Origin: an uncultured Trichormus sp.
Lineage (GTDB): Bacteria > Cyanobacteriota > Cyanobacteriia > Cyanobacteriales > Nostocaceae
Assembly: GCA_936914905.1 (NCBI GenBank)
Contig: CAKZGI010000328.1
Coordinates: forward strand, 1 to 50,447
Direction: 5' to 3'
Length of the DNA: 50,447 nt
Below, piece by piece: positions 29,124-37,704 of this stretch. The stretch's first letter is position 1; every line of letters starts with the position of its first letter. The notes beneath the pieces were generated by a model. That model did no database searches. It saw only the letters and a list, made by a program, of their open reading frames with translations, and had not been told where the DNA came from. Made by a program: the position numbers and the translations under genes.

Positions 29124-31271
29124 TTAGCTTTCCTCTATTGCTGAAGAACGACGGCGACGACGGCGATTAGGAGTAGAAGAAGTGCTACTTAGTTCCTCTT
29201 CATCAGTGAAAGACTCAAATCCAATGCTGCTGGATTCTTGAACAGGAGGATCGATGATTAATGGCTCTAAAGATGGTTCTTCTACCTCAACTTTGGGAGT
29301 GGGCATTTTGACTTTAGTCAGTTCAGAATTAGTTCTTTCAGCAACAGTTAATTCTGATATTGATTCTGATGTTGATGTTGATGTTGATTCCGTTGTGGAA
29401 GTTGATGTTTGTCCAGGTTGAACAATGTTAAAAATCACAGATTTGGGATTTCTGACTTCTTGCTCCAGTTTTACACTGGGAGAAATTCCCATCAAAGCAA
29501 ACATATCTTGTTCCTGCAGTGTCATTTCTACAGAAACAATTTGCGGAGGTTCTACCACCGGTTTGATGGGATCTATTTTCACTTTGCTGCGTTCAGTTCT
29601 TTCTGTCCATCCAGCTTTACCCAGAGTGGGTGTTCGCATAACATCTCTTTCCCGTCGCGTATCAGAGAGCAGAGAGGGAATTTCTGGTGTTGGAGCTATA
29701 TCACTGTCAGCATCTAAATCTAAATCTGAATCGTTCACAAAAGCCACTGGCGTACCCAGGCGGGTTTCATCTTTGCCATTAGCACCATTGATACCAATTC
29801 GACTACGACGGGTGCGGGTACGACGTTTGTTATCGCCCATTTCTTGATAACTGGGATGGTTAATCAGATGCATGGGTGTTAACTCAGCATCACCTTCAAA
29901 TCCTTCCCCAAATCCATCATAGCTTTCCCGTGGTTCTGAGATGCGAGAAGATGTCATCCTTGGCTCTCTTTGAGATATGGGTGTTGCAAACCTCTCTTGT
30001 ATATCTGCTGCGGGAATAGGCATCCGGTTTTCCATTTCCCCTGGTAAGCGCACGGTATGTCCTAAACCGCTACAGGTGGGACAAGTTTCCCCAAACAATT
30101 CATAAATATTTTGACCTTGGCGTTTGCGGGTTAGTTCTACCAAACCTAGCTCAGTCAGTTGGGCTATCTGAGGACGAGCTTTGTCAGCTTTGAGCGATTT
30201 ATTAAAATGTTCTAAAACTTGTAGTTGGTCGCGCCGCGATTCCATATCAATGAAGTCAACGACAATTACGCCGGCAATGTTCCGCAAACGCAGCTGTCGG
30301 GCAATTTCTGTAGCTGCTTCGCAGTTTGTCCACAAAACTGTCTCTCTGGCTGTAGCGGAGCGCGTGAAGGAGCCAGAGTTAACATCAATAACTGTTAATG
30401 CTTCCGTTGGCTCAATGATAATGTAACCGCCAGAAGGTAAGTCTACTCTGGGTCTTAGAGCTTCCCGAATGGCGGCGTTAATGCGGAAATATTCTAAAAT
30501 TGGGGACCGATCGCGGTGGTGGTCAATGAGTACACCTTGTGGTGTCTGACCTCCACTCCAGTTCTGTAAATACTGCTTAACTCGCCGCAAACCAGTGCTG
30601 GAATCAACAACGATGCGATTTACATCTGCGCCATACATATCCCGCAATACGCGTTGGATAAAGTCATCATCCCGGTTGAGCAATGCCGGAGCGCGGGTGG
30701 ATTGCGCTTCCTGTTGGATGACTTCCCATTGCTTTTGTAGCAATTCTAAGTCTTCAATAATCGCTTCTTCTGGCTTACCTTCTGCCTCTGTTCGCACCAG
30801 CACACCCATACCTGCTGGTTTAATTAAAATTGCTAGGGCGCGGAGGCGGTTACGCTCACTTTCACTCTTAATTCGTCGGGATAAATTGACACCCCTGCCA
30901 TAGGGCATCAGTACTACGTAACGTCCAGGTAGGGTAATGTTACCTGTTAGCCTGGGGCCTTTTGTTCCCGTTGGCTCTTTCATTACTTGTACCAATACTT
31001 TTTGCTGTGGTGTGAGCAATTCAGTAATAGCTCCGGAACTGCGCTTGAGTTTGAGTGGACCCAAGTCAGTGACGTGAATAAAACCGTTGCGTTCTGGATC
31101 ACCAATATTGACAAAAGCTGCGTCTATCCCAGGTAATACATTTTCTACTACACCTAAGTAGATATCACCAATTTGATGATGACCAGTGGCAACAACGAGT
31201 TCTTGGATTTGATCTTCCGAAAAAACGGCAGCTATTTGATGCTGCTCTGCGATAATAATTTGTTTTGGCAT
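29124..31271 (-). CDS. rne: ribonuclease E/G
   Basis: Endoribonuclease that starts mRNA decay and processes rRNA and tRNA; 715 residues, the compact cyanobacterial form. S1 RNA-binding domain at about 35-125. Catalytic DNase I-like region with D296 (TVIDVNSGSF) and D339 (VVDFIDMESRRDQL). The zinc-link cysteines are in CPTC (397-400). The C-terminal 300 residues are low complexity, with a serine/threonine-rich stretch. The very end carries six arginines and SSA (703-711), followed by IEES. In Anabaena a nonapeptide of this kind is known to bind polynucleotide phosphorylase, so a degradosome contact is expected. rnhB follows after 8 bp. A long 5' region with a remnant gene precedes it. Confidence 0.96.
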   Translation of the reverse strand: MPKQIIIAEQHQIAAVFSEDQIQELVVATGHHQIGDIYLGVVENVLPGIDAAFVNIGDPERNGFIHVTDLGPLKLKRSSGAITELLTPQQKVLVQVMKEPTGTKGPRLTGNITLPGRYVVLMPYGRGVNLSRRIKSESERNRLRALAILIKPAGMGVLVRTEAEGKPEEAIIEDLELLQKQWEVIQQEAQSTRAPALLNRDDDFIQRVLRDMYGADVNRIVVDSSTGLRRVKQYLQNWSGGQTPQGVLIDHHRDRSPILEYFRINAAIREALRPRVDLPSGGYIIIEPTEALTVIDVNSGSFTRSATARETVLWTNCEAATEIARQLRLRNIAGVIVVDFIDMESRRDQLQVLEHFNKSLKADKARPQIAQLTELGLVELTRKRQGQNIYELFGETCPTCSGLGHTVRLPGEMENRMPIPAADIQERFATPISQREPRMTSSRISEPRESYDGFGEGFEGDAELTPMHLINHPSYQEMGDNKRRTRTRRSRIGINGANGKDETRLGTPVAFVNDSDLDLDADSDIAPTPEIPSLLSDTRRERDVMRTPTLGKAGWTERTERSKVKIDPIKPVVEPPQIVSVEMTLQEQDMFALMGISPSVKLEQEVRNPKSVIFNIVQPGQTSTSTTESTSTSTSESISELTVAERTNSELTKVKMPTPKVEVEEPSLEPLIIDPPVQESSSIGFESFTDEEELSSTSSTPNRRRRRRSSAIEES

Positions 31272-31476
31272 TCAAGTTCCTCAAAAATTGGCAGCACCAA
31301 TGGGGATTAGAAGAAGCTTCCTTTTATACCTCTAGCCCCTACTGGCAGCCCTACACGGTGCTACTGGTAATAAAAATTCTAAATCTGAGAGAGCTTTCCA
31401 TAATTGGAAGCTATTAATACTGTAATTGCGTTTACACGCCTGATTATTCCAGAACGGCTGCATATGTTTTAAGTAA
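31272..31476 (-). promoter_or_regulatory. 5' leader/promoter region of rne
   Basis: About 200 bp of non-coding sequence lie directly upstream of rne. RNase E genes in many bacteria carry a long structured leader used for autoregulation. Here complementary blocks GCAGCACC (about 31291) and GGTGCT (about 31358) could close a hairpin roughly 30-85 bases upstream of the start. No promoter can be assigned by eye. Confidence 0.3.
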
Positions 31477-31830
31477 TTAAATCAACCGTCCGTGGTTGAT
31501 TTCTGATGCAATACTTTCACCATCTAGGGTAATTGTATTGACCAGGTGTTGTAAAAAGCTAGAGTTAGAGATCAGGCGTAGAGCTATTGGTAGTAATTGA
31601 TTCACAAGGTAGCTATAGAGAGAGTATTCTTTAATCTGCCTCAGTTTGTCTGGGATTCAATCCTAGAATTTGCACTCTAATATCTTTGCTTTCGCTCCCT
31701 GAATATCAGGGTAGTGAACCAAGTCATTCAATAATGCAGCGCGAGAAAATTTCTCTTCATCTCATTCTAACGCAACCTTGCTAAAAATTAATTCCCATGA
31801 TGTATAACATCTGGGCAACTACTAGCAAGC
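31477..31830 (-). pseudogene. remnant of an unidentified gene between the radical SAM gene and rne
   Basis: One minus-strand frame gives about 110 codons of plausible protein (FSRAALLNDLVHYPDIQGAK, then IPDKLRQIKEYSLYSYLVNQ, then LDGESIASEINHGRLI), ending at TAA 31479-31477. It is interrupted by only three in-frame stops (one near the 5' end, two close together in the middle) and no evident frameshift. Composition is coding-like and helical. I do not recognise the family. It starts just after the radical SAM gene stop, so it may once have been part of that operon. Confidence 0.4.
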
Positions 31831-31843
31831 TGCCCTTCTGGGA

Positions 31844-34516
31844 TTATATCTCTAAAAGTAGCTGGTTGCGGTGGATATGCAGGAGGTGAAATTCTGCTTT
31901 AGCCACTTTTTCTAATATAGACAATAATTGCTCAGGACGCAATATCACACGGTTATGACAACAGATACCCAAATAACGTAAGACAGCTTTTGATTTGGTT
32001 GGGGAGTTATGGGCTTCTATTAATTCTAGATCAAACAAGCGATCGCGCAGATTTATCATCTGATGTTTGCCTGATTTAGTGGTATCTTCTACCAAGAACT
32101 CCTCTGTGATTTTGATTGCTTCAATCCACTCCTGCCATTTTTTTGTTGTCATATCACTAACCGTGGACACTGTGAGCAAATATTCTGCTGCTTGCATTGC
32201 TTGGTTAGCTGCGGGCGCTTTTAAATCTATCTCTTCCACTTGGTAGATGGGAATATCTGAGGGTAGTTGGCTGATTAACTGCTCACGAAAACTGCCCAAA
32301 TCCATTGGTTGAGTAAACTCAAAATCCACAATTTCACCACTGCTGGTGCTACCCAAAGATAAAGCACTGGCTAGAGCAATCCGGGGATGGGGATGAAATC
32401 CACCAGTAAAGGCAATTGGTAAACCTGCTCTTCGTATGATTCTATCAAACAAGCGCATTAAATCCAGGTGACTGACTAAAGCCATATCACCATGTTTGCC
32501 GAACCGCACTCGTAAACGTTGCGCTTTGGTGGTGTTGGGAACAAAATCACCAGCAAATTTAGGAATCGCAGGTGGTTTAATAACAATATTGTGACCGAAA
32601 TTAGTACCACACACACCACAATGAGAACAACCTTCAAAAGAGCAATCGGGAACAATTGCTGCTTCTAGAGCGCGTTTTAGGTCTTCATATAGCCACTGTT
32701 TATCAATCCCGGTATCGATATGATCCCAAGGTAGGGTAATGTCAAGAGGTGATAGCCGAATAGTAATAGGTGACAGTATATCCTGTTCCCCATTTTCCGT
32801 AAAAAGATTTAACTCGCCATTTCCAACTTGACGGTATTTCCAATCTAGACCAGCTTCAGCGATCGCAGTTCCCCATGCGGAAAAAGCCTGTTCTACATTG
32901 TCATACCAAGAATCCATCCCTGCACCCAATTCCCAAGCACGTCTTAAAACTTTACCTAAAGAGCGATCACCCCTGCCTATAAAATCTTCTATTGCCGAAA
33001 GGCGAATATCAGTAAAATTCACCTTCACATTGCGAATGCGTCGGAATTCTTGTCGGAGTAAGTTTTGCTTGCGCTTAAACTCGGATGTAGAAACCGAATG
33101 CCATTGAAACGGTGTATGTGGCTTGGGCGTAAAATTAGAAATCGTCAAATTCAAGCTAAGTAATTTTCTGCCCCTAACGCGGCATTCTTGCTGTAACCAG
33201 TTTACCGTTTCCGCAATGCCCAAAACATCAGCATCTGTTTCACCCGGTAAACCAATCATGAAATACAGCTTGATTGTGTCCCACCCTTGTTCCCAGGCTG
33301 TTTTCACTCCCCGCAATAATTCTTCATTTGTCAAGCCCTTATTGACAATATCGCGCATCCGTTGAGTTCCTGCTTCAGGTGCAAAAGTCAAGCTACCTTG
33401 GCGCTTACCACCCAAAATATTGGCAATATTCTCATCAAATCTATCCACCCTCTGAGAAGGTAAGGAGAGGGTAATATTTTCATTTTTTAACCTATTTTTG
33501 ATTTCCATCCCCACTGCTGGCAGAGATAAATAATCAGAACAACTCAAAGATAACAGGGAAAATTCACTGTAACCTGTCGCCTGTATTCCCGCCTCAATTG
33601 CTTCTACCACCTGATCTGGTTTCACATCTCGTGCTGGACGAGTCAACATACCTGGTTGACAGAAGCGACAGCCACGAGTACAACCCCGGCGAATTTCGAT
33701 TGTTAGGCGATCGTGTACCGTTTCAACGTAGGGGACTAAGCCAATAGAATAAGCAGGAATCGGTGTTACTACTCTACGGAGAATGCGTTTTGGTACATCA
33801 GCACGCAGGGGATGTACTGCACCACCCTCTCCCATTTGATAAAACTGAGGAACATACACACCAGGGATTTGTGCCAAGTCCAGTAAAAGTTCTTCCCGAC
33901 TTAAAAGAGCCTTTTTATCTTCTGCTAATACCAAGCCAATTTCTGGTAGTAGTTCTTCCCCATCTCCCAAAACAATAAAATCAAAAAAATCGGCGTAAGG
34001 TTCGGGGTTAGATGTTGCTGTTTGCCCACCGGCGAAAATTAAGGGCATTGGGGACTGGGAAGATGGAGAGGAAGATTTATCTTTCTCCTGCCCCTTGCCT
34101 TCCGCTTCCTGTCTCTCTCTCCATGTTAAAGGAATACCGGCCAAATCCAACATTTCTAGGATGTTGGTTGCACCTAGTTCATAACTGAGACTAAAACCTA
34201 AAATGTCGAATTCTGTCAGAAAGCGTTTTGACTCTACCGCAAACAAAGGTGTTTGGGTGGTGCGGAGTCTTGCTCCTAAGTCTTGCCCTGGTAGGTAAGC
34301 GCGATCACATAATTGATTTGGTTGGGCATTCAAAATATTATAAAGAATGATATGCCCCAAATTAGATGCACCAACCTCATATACTTCAGGGTAAGTTAAC
34401 ACCCAACGTATAGTTGCCGTATCCCAAGGCTTGTGTACTGCTAAACGCTCGTTACCCAGGTAACGGGCAGGTTTTAAAATATCCGGTGTTATTAATTGCT
34501 CAACTAAAACAGCCAC
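31844..34516 (-). CDS. TIGR03960-type B12-binding-domain radical SAM protein with C-terminal DUF2344
   Basis: Radical SAM protein of 890 residues. The N-terminal part (about 35-220) is cobalamin-binding-like. The [4Fe-4S] motif C-x3-C-x2-C lies at RRGCTRGCRFC (C279, C283, C286), with LTFAPEAGTQRMRDIVNKGL in the barrel. A cysteine-rich linker (CSFEGCSHCGVC, about residues 627-638) may bind another cluster. The C-terminal DUF2344/TIGR03936 domain follows (RVRFGKHGDMALVSHLDLMR, GGFHPHPRIALASALSLG). The reaction is unknown; the DUF2344 part is often associated with tRNA or ribosome-related genes, and here it lies upstream of rne and rnhB. Residues about 134-157 are a low-complexity insert made of repeat DNA. 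The stop is at the end of a leucine-rich tail. Confidence 0.88.
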   Translation of the reverse strand: MAVLVEQLITPDILKPARYLGNERLAVHKPWDTATIRWVLTYPEVYEVGASNLGHIILYNILNAQPNQLCDRAYLPGQDLGARLRTTQTPLFAVESKRFLTEFDILGFSLSYELGATNILEMLDLAGIPLTWRERQEAEGKGQEKDKSSSPSSQSPMPLIFAGGQTATSNPEPYADFFDFIVLGDGEELLPEIGLVLAEDKKALLSREELLLDLAQIPGVYVPQFYQMGEGGAVHPLRADVPKRILRRVVTPIPAYSIGLVPYVETVHDRLTIEIRRGCTRGCRFCQPGMLTRPARDVKPDQVVEAIEAGIQATGYSEFSLLSLSCSDYLSLPAVGMEIKNRLKNENITLSLPSQRVDRFDENIANILGGKRQGSLTFAPEAGTQRMRDIVNKGLTNEELLRGVKTAWEQGWDTIKLYFMIGLPGETDADVLGIAETVNWLQQECRVRGRKLLSLNLTISNFTPKPHTPFQWHSVSTSEFKRKQNLLRQEFRRIRNVKVNFTDIRLSAIEDFIGRGDRSLGKVLRRAWELGAGMDSWYDNVEQAFSAWGTAIAEAGLDWKYRQVGNGELNLFTENGEQDILSPITIRLSPLDITLPWDHIDTGIDKQWLYEDLKRALEAAIVPDCSFEGCSHCGVCGTNFGHNIVIKPPAIPKFAGDFVPNTTKAQRLRVRFGKHGDMALVSHLDLMRLFDRIIRRAGLPIAFTGGFHPHPRIALASALSLGSTSSGEIVDFEFTQPMDLGSFREQLISQLPSDIPIYQVEEIDLKAPAANQAMQAAEYLLTVSTVSDMTTKKWQEWIEAIKITEEFLVEDTTKSGKHQMINLRDRLFDLELIEAHNSPTKSKAVLRYLGICCHNRVILRPEQLLSILEKVAKAEFHLLHIHRNQLLLEI
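34046..34117. repeat. spacer-type repeat inserted in frame in the radical SAM gene
   Basis: The DNA reads GGGGACTGGGAAGATGGAG, then GAAGATTTATCTTTCTCCTG and CCCCTTGCC. This resembles the purine/pyrimidine-biased filler seen in spacers at 47440-47510 and 46246-46312. It encodes a serine/lysine/glutamate-rich stretch (EAEGKGQEKDKSSSPSSQSP) between the conserved PLTWRER and PLIFAGGQTATSNPEP segments, without breaking the frame. Confidence 0.65.
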
Positions 34517-35078
34517 TTTGCTATCTTCTAGCTACCTTAAATTACAGCTAATCTCCTTCAACTTAGCATTAATTCTGTTTTTCAACCGCATTGCTCATTA
34601 TTAACTTAGAACTGTTTTTACATAAGTTTACATCCTGCTCTGTAAACTTAGGTTAGTTTATTTGAATAAAAACTGATTTTTCCTCAATTGGGCAGTGATC
34701 GGCAGCGTCTTTGCTAAATCTTTAGGGTCCGGCTCTTTTGTTTAAAGATTGTCATAATCATACTACGAAATGTTTTTATATATACATTTTTTTTAGGTGG
34801 CTTAAAAAACAATCTACATAAGATAGCCGAAATGCAGAATCATCTGTAGCCTTAGATATCAACCTTACTATTGGCTAAAAATGACAGTATTTAAGCCGAA
34901 ATCTCCTCAAACCCTCTCACTACTTTTTAGCTTCAAAATGACAAAAGCAAGGTTGAGAACAAACAACATATCTAAAATCTATCGTGATCTATATCACTTA
35001 AACCCAGATATCTAGATCACTTTTTATACCAATCTTCATCGCAGATAATGAACAACAATTAAAGTAAGTTTATTCTTT
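34517..35078. other. divergent intergenic region with one small hairpin
   Basis: About 560 bp between the radical SAM gene (minus) and a small conserved gene (plus). AAGTTTACA (34624-34632) and TGTAAACTT (34641-34649) form a 9-bp perfect inverted repeat with an 8-base loop, about 110 bp upstream of the radical SAM start; it could be an operator. No gene, tRNA or known RNA was recognised. Confidence 0.4.
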
Positions 35079-35276
35079 ATGAGCACACAATACGCGATTC
35101 GTCAATTAGTAGAGAAGGCGTTGCACATAAAAAAACTAACGCCAGAAATAGAAAATGAGATTAACTCAGAACTAACCCAACTAGGTTACATCTCTGATGT
35201 TGATTATGAAGCTTTAGAACTCTTAATGGCAGAGATGGATGCTGGACGAGTGCAGTTAGTCCCCCACTGGAGCTAA
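35079..35276 (+). CDS. small conserved cyanobacterial protein, function unknown
   Basis: A 65-residue acidic, helical protein (MSTQYAIRQLVEKALHIKKL, then YEALELLMAEMDAGRVQLVP). No signal peptide, membrane segment or cysteine. It resembles short hypothetical proteins that I associate with filamentous cyanobacteria, but I cannot name a family. It ends 55 bp before the convergent gene at 35332-35688. Composition and the tidy ATG start support a real gene. Confidence 0.6.
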   Translation: MSTQYAIRQLVEKALHIKKLTPEIENEINSELTQLGYISDVDYEALELLMAEMDAGRVQLVPHWS

Positions 35277-35331
35277 ATTCTGCTCATTATCCACCATCAA
35301 TGCTGAATTATTAAATAGAGTCTTCATAAAT

Positions 35332-35688
35332 TTACAATTGCTGACCATCTTGGGAGGCTTGCCAGAATTGGTAAATGAACTGATGGAGTTGCTGTTGAGC
35401 AGCCATATTGTTGTGGGCTTTTGGTTCTTTTGGTAAAAGATCACCTAAAAAACTAATTACTTCTGTATCTAAAGCAGGTCGAAATAAATTTACAGGCCAT
35501 AACAGATCAGATGCATCTCGCATGTCCGTAATGAAGGGTATCTCTTGGGTAAAATTAACCAGCATTAAAGGACGCACCCAGCACAAATCTCGAGAAATTA
35601 CCACTTGAATTACTTCGGCATAAAGATTTCTGTGGCCATAATCCAAAGATAAAATTTGTCCCGTTTGAAAGTTAGAGTTAATATCCAT
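35332..35688 (-). CDS. conserved cyanobacterial hypothetical protein
   Basis: A 118-residue protein from the ATG at 35688; the open frame reaches 35835, but the extra 49 residues look like AT-rich leader. The N-terminal half is beta-rich (FQTGQILSLDYGHRNLYAEV, RDLCWVRPLMLVNF) and the C-terminal half helical, with a glutamine-rich end (MAAQQQLHQFIYQFWQASQD). No known motif and no membrane segment. The function is not recognised. It is convergent with the 65-residue gene. Confidence 0.6.
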   Translation of the reverse strand: MDINSNFQTGQILSLDYGHRNLYAEVIQVVISRDLCWVRPLMLVNFTQEIPFITDMRDASDLLWPVNLFRPALDTEVISFLGDLLPKEPKAHNNMAAQQQLHQFIYQFWQASQDGQQL

Positions 35689-36013
35689 AATCAAGCACTT
35701 ATAGTATATGCAAGGATTCTTGAGCAGTTTTCTTAATTCTAGAAGTAACGCTAATATAGTATTATGATTACCATTGATATACAGTAGATTGCAGATCAAT
35801 GAGGTACAGAATCTAAATTGAAACTTAGACAGCAAGAGAGTTTTACTCCTAATTCCTGCTGTATTGTGGTATACACCACCAGCAATCTTGAGACAGAAAA
35901 CTTTTTATGCCGGAAATGGGAATAAAATGTTATAAAATTAAGTAAATAACTGTTAAGCAAACGCTAGGCAGTAACCCCATTGTAGTAAATCAACAATAAA
36001 AGAGCAAAGAGTA

Positions 36014-36292
36014 GTGTCAGTCGAAACCATTGAGAAGCGTTCAACAACCCCCAAGCTCGCGCCTCAGTATCGCGTTTTGCTCCATAACGACGACTACAAC
36101 TCTATGGAGTATGTGGTTAAGGTGCTAATGACGACTGTGCCGAGCATTACCCAGCCCCAGGCTGTGAGTATCATGATGGAAGCCCATAATAGCGGGTTAG
36201 CCTTAGTTATTACCTGCGCTCAGGAACACGCTGAGTTTTATTGTGAAACTTTAAAAGGTCATGGTTTAACCAGCACTATAGAACCTGCTTAA
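36014..36292 (+). CDS. clpS: ATP-dependent Clp protease adaptor ClpS
   Basis: N-end-rule adaptor of 92 residues that binds proteins with bulky hydrophobic N-termini and hands them to ClpC/ClpA-ClpP. The binding-site residues are present: HNDDYNSMEYVVKVLMTTVP (D-D and M of the pocket) and MMEAHNSGLA (the pocket His). The end, GLTSTIEPA, is typical. Start codon is GTG at 36014, preceded by AAGAG. It lies 57 bp before the CPBP gene in the same direction. Confidence 0.95.
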   Translation: MSVETIEKRSTTPKLAPQYRVLLHNDDYNSMEYVVKVLMTTVPSITQPQAVSIMMEAHNSGLALVITCAQEHAEFYCETLKGHGLTSTIEPA

Positions 36293-36349
36293 TAGTCATT
36301 GGTCATTGATGAGAATATATAATACTGACTGATGATAATTGACTAACCC

Positions 36350-37183
36350 ATGATAAAAGTTAATCTGGATCAAATCGCTCAACGCCCTGCCCCTTTGAGG
36401 CTGGGTTGTTTTATCTTGGTTTTATTACTGCTATGGTTGCCTTTGGCTGTACCAATATACTTGCTAGTACCTGATTCTACTTTAGAAAGTACCGTGACAA
36501 TGGTCATACTTTATGCTGAGTTCATCTTTCTGCTTAAGCTATGGGGAAAACGAGTCTATAAGCAACCAAAAATATTAACTCATTATGGTTTAGAGTCTTC
36601 CAGTCTAAATGGTGTAAATTTTGTCCAAGGTTTGGCTATTGGGTTAATTAGTGTTTTGATTGTATTTAGTTTACAGGGTTTGTTAGGCTGGTTGGTATGG
36701 GAACAACCGAAGGTTTTTTTATTGAAAATTATTTTAGAAGGTTTACTAGTTGGTTTTGGTGTTGCTTTTGCTGAAGAATTATTATTTCGTGGTTGGTTGT
36801 TCGATGAATTAAAAAGAGATTATGGTTTCAGTTTAGCAACTTGGATAGATTGTATTTTATTTGCTGTAGCCCATTTTATTAAACCTTTAGAGGCTATTAT
36901 TCATACTTTGCCACAATTTCCTGCTTTGGTATTGTTAGGGTTAACGCAGGTATGGGGTAAAGTTTTATGTAGAGGAAGGTTAGGTTTACCAATAGGTTTA
37001 CATGGTGGCCTAGTTTTTGGTTATTACATTATGAATGTGGGAAAATTAACAAAATATTCAGGAGTAGTTCCAGAGTGGGTGACAGGTGTAAATAATAATC
37101 CTTTACAGGGAATAATGGGGGTGTTATTTATGGGTGGACTAGCTTGGTGGATGGGGGGTAAAGCCTTAAAACTGTATGATTAA
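36350..37183 (+). CDS. CPBP-family intramembrane metalloprotease (CAAX/Abi family)
   Basis: Integral membrane protein of 277 residues with about seven hydrophobic helices. It carries the family's glutamate pair and arginine in AEELLFRGWLFDELKRDYG (EExxxR, about residues 142-147), the histidine in FAVAHFIKPLE, and the third motif region LPIGLHGGLVFGYY. Members are glutamate-type proteases that cleave within the membrane; in bacteria they process peptides or confer immunity to bacteriocins. It directly overlaps (8 bp) a gene for a small secreted peptide, suggesting a functional link. It follows clpS by 57 bp. Confidence 0.88.
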   Translation: MIKVNLDQIAQRPAPLRLGCFILVLLLLWLPLAVPIYLLVPDSTLESTVTMVILYAEFIFLLKLWGKRVYKQPKILTHYGLESSSLNGVNFVQGLAIGLISVLIVFSLQGLLGWLVWEQPKVFLLKIILEGLLVGFGVAFAEELLFRGWLFDELKRDYGFSLATWIDCILFAVAHFIKPLEAIIHTLPQFPALVLLGLTQVWGKVLCRGRLGLPIGLHGGLVFGYYIMNVGKLTKYSGVVPEWVTGVNNNPLQGIMGVLFMGGLAWWMGGKALKLYD

Positions 37184-37469
37184 ATACTTAGTCATTTTAC
37201 TGTTGTTGATATTTTCTTTGTCTTTCACATCTCCGGCGTTTGCTCTTGTTTGTCGTAATTATGATGGACATGAAATTTCTATTTTTAATATTAAACGCAG
37301 TGCTAAGAAACATTGGGAATATAGGGTTCCTATGAGTTTTGATGGTGTGAAAGCACCTGTATAAATCTACAATTGTCCTGCTAAGTTTAAGGTAAATAAA
37401 GATGGGACTGTTTCGCAATTTACAGATAATGGTCCTGGTGAGATGATTTGTAGTTTTTTTAAAAAGTAA
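37176..37469 (+). pseudogene. small secreted cysteine-containing protein, interrupted by one stop
   Basis: ATG 37176 overlaps the end of the CPBP gene by 8 bp. The product has a clear signal peptide (MIKYLVILLLLIFSLSFTSP, likely cut after AFA at residue 23) and reads 62 residues to a TAA at 37362-37364. The same frame then continues for 34 more codons (IYNCPAKFKVNKDGTVSQFT, then MICSFFKK) to TAA 37469. The full product would be about 97 residues with three cysteines after cleavage. A single nonsense mutation is the simplest explanation. The truncated 62-residue product could still be made. Family not recognised. Confidence 0.6.
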
Positions 37470-37655
37470 TCATAGGTTAAATTAACACGCAATCTCTTGT
37501 CATGAAATACTTTCGAGCCAAATACCATCAGCTTCTCTTCTCAAGCTAGACCGGGTTTATTCTATTTATTGCCTGTGGCAAATATGCGCCAAATAATAAA
37601 TATAGTTATTCCCAGATATGGGAATACAGTTAGCCATTATTGCCAACGTGATATT

Positions 37656-37694
37656 TAATTAATAAACATAATTAATAAACATAATTAATAAACA
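37656..37694. repeat. three tandem copies of a 13-mer
   Basis: TAATTAATAAACA is repeated exactly three times head to tail, just 10 bp past the end of the pentapeptide-repeat gene (minus strand). The TTAATTAA cores are self-complementary, so it may also form weak structures. Its function is unknown. Confidence 0.85.
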
Positions 37695-37704
37695 AAAGTT
37701 AGGT

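Noticed and set aside
30340-30370. Inverted repeat CTCTGGCT...AGCCAGAG in rne as an inserted repeat
   Set aside because: It encodes the conserved catalytic segment NSGSFTRSATARETV, so it is native coding sequence.
35689-35835. 49-residue N-terminal extension of the 118-residue hypothetical protein
   Set aside because: The DNA is AT-rich leader and the ATG at 35688 begins the conserved-looking part.
37656-37694. Iterons of a replication origin
   Set aside because: Only three AT-rich 13-mers, no DnaA boxes and no replication gene nearby; position past a gene end fits ordinary slippage.
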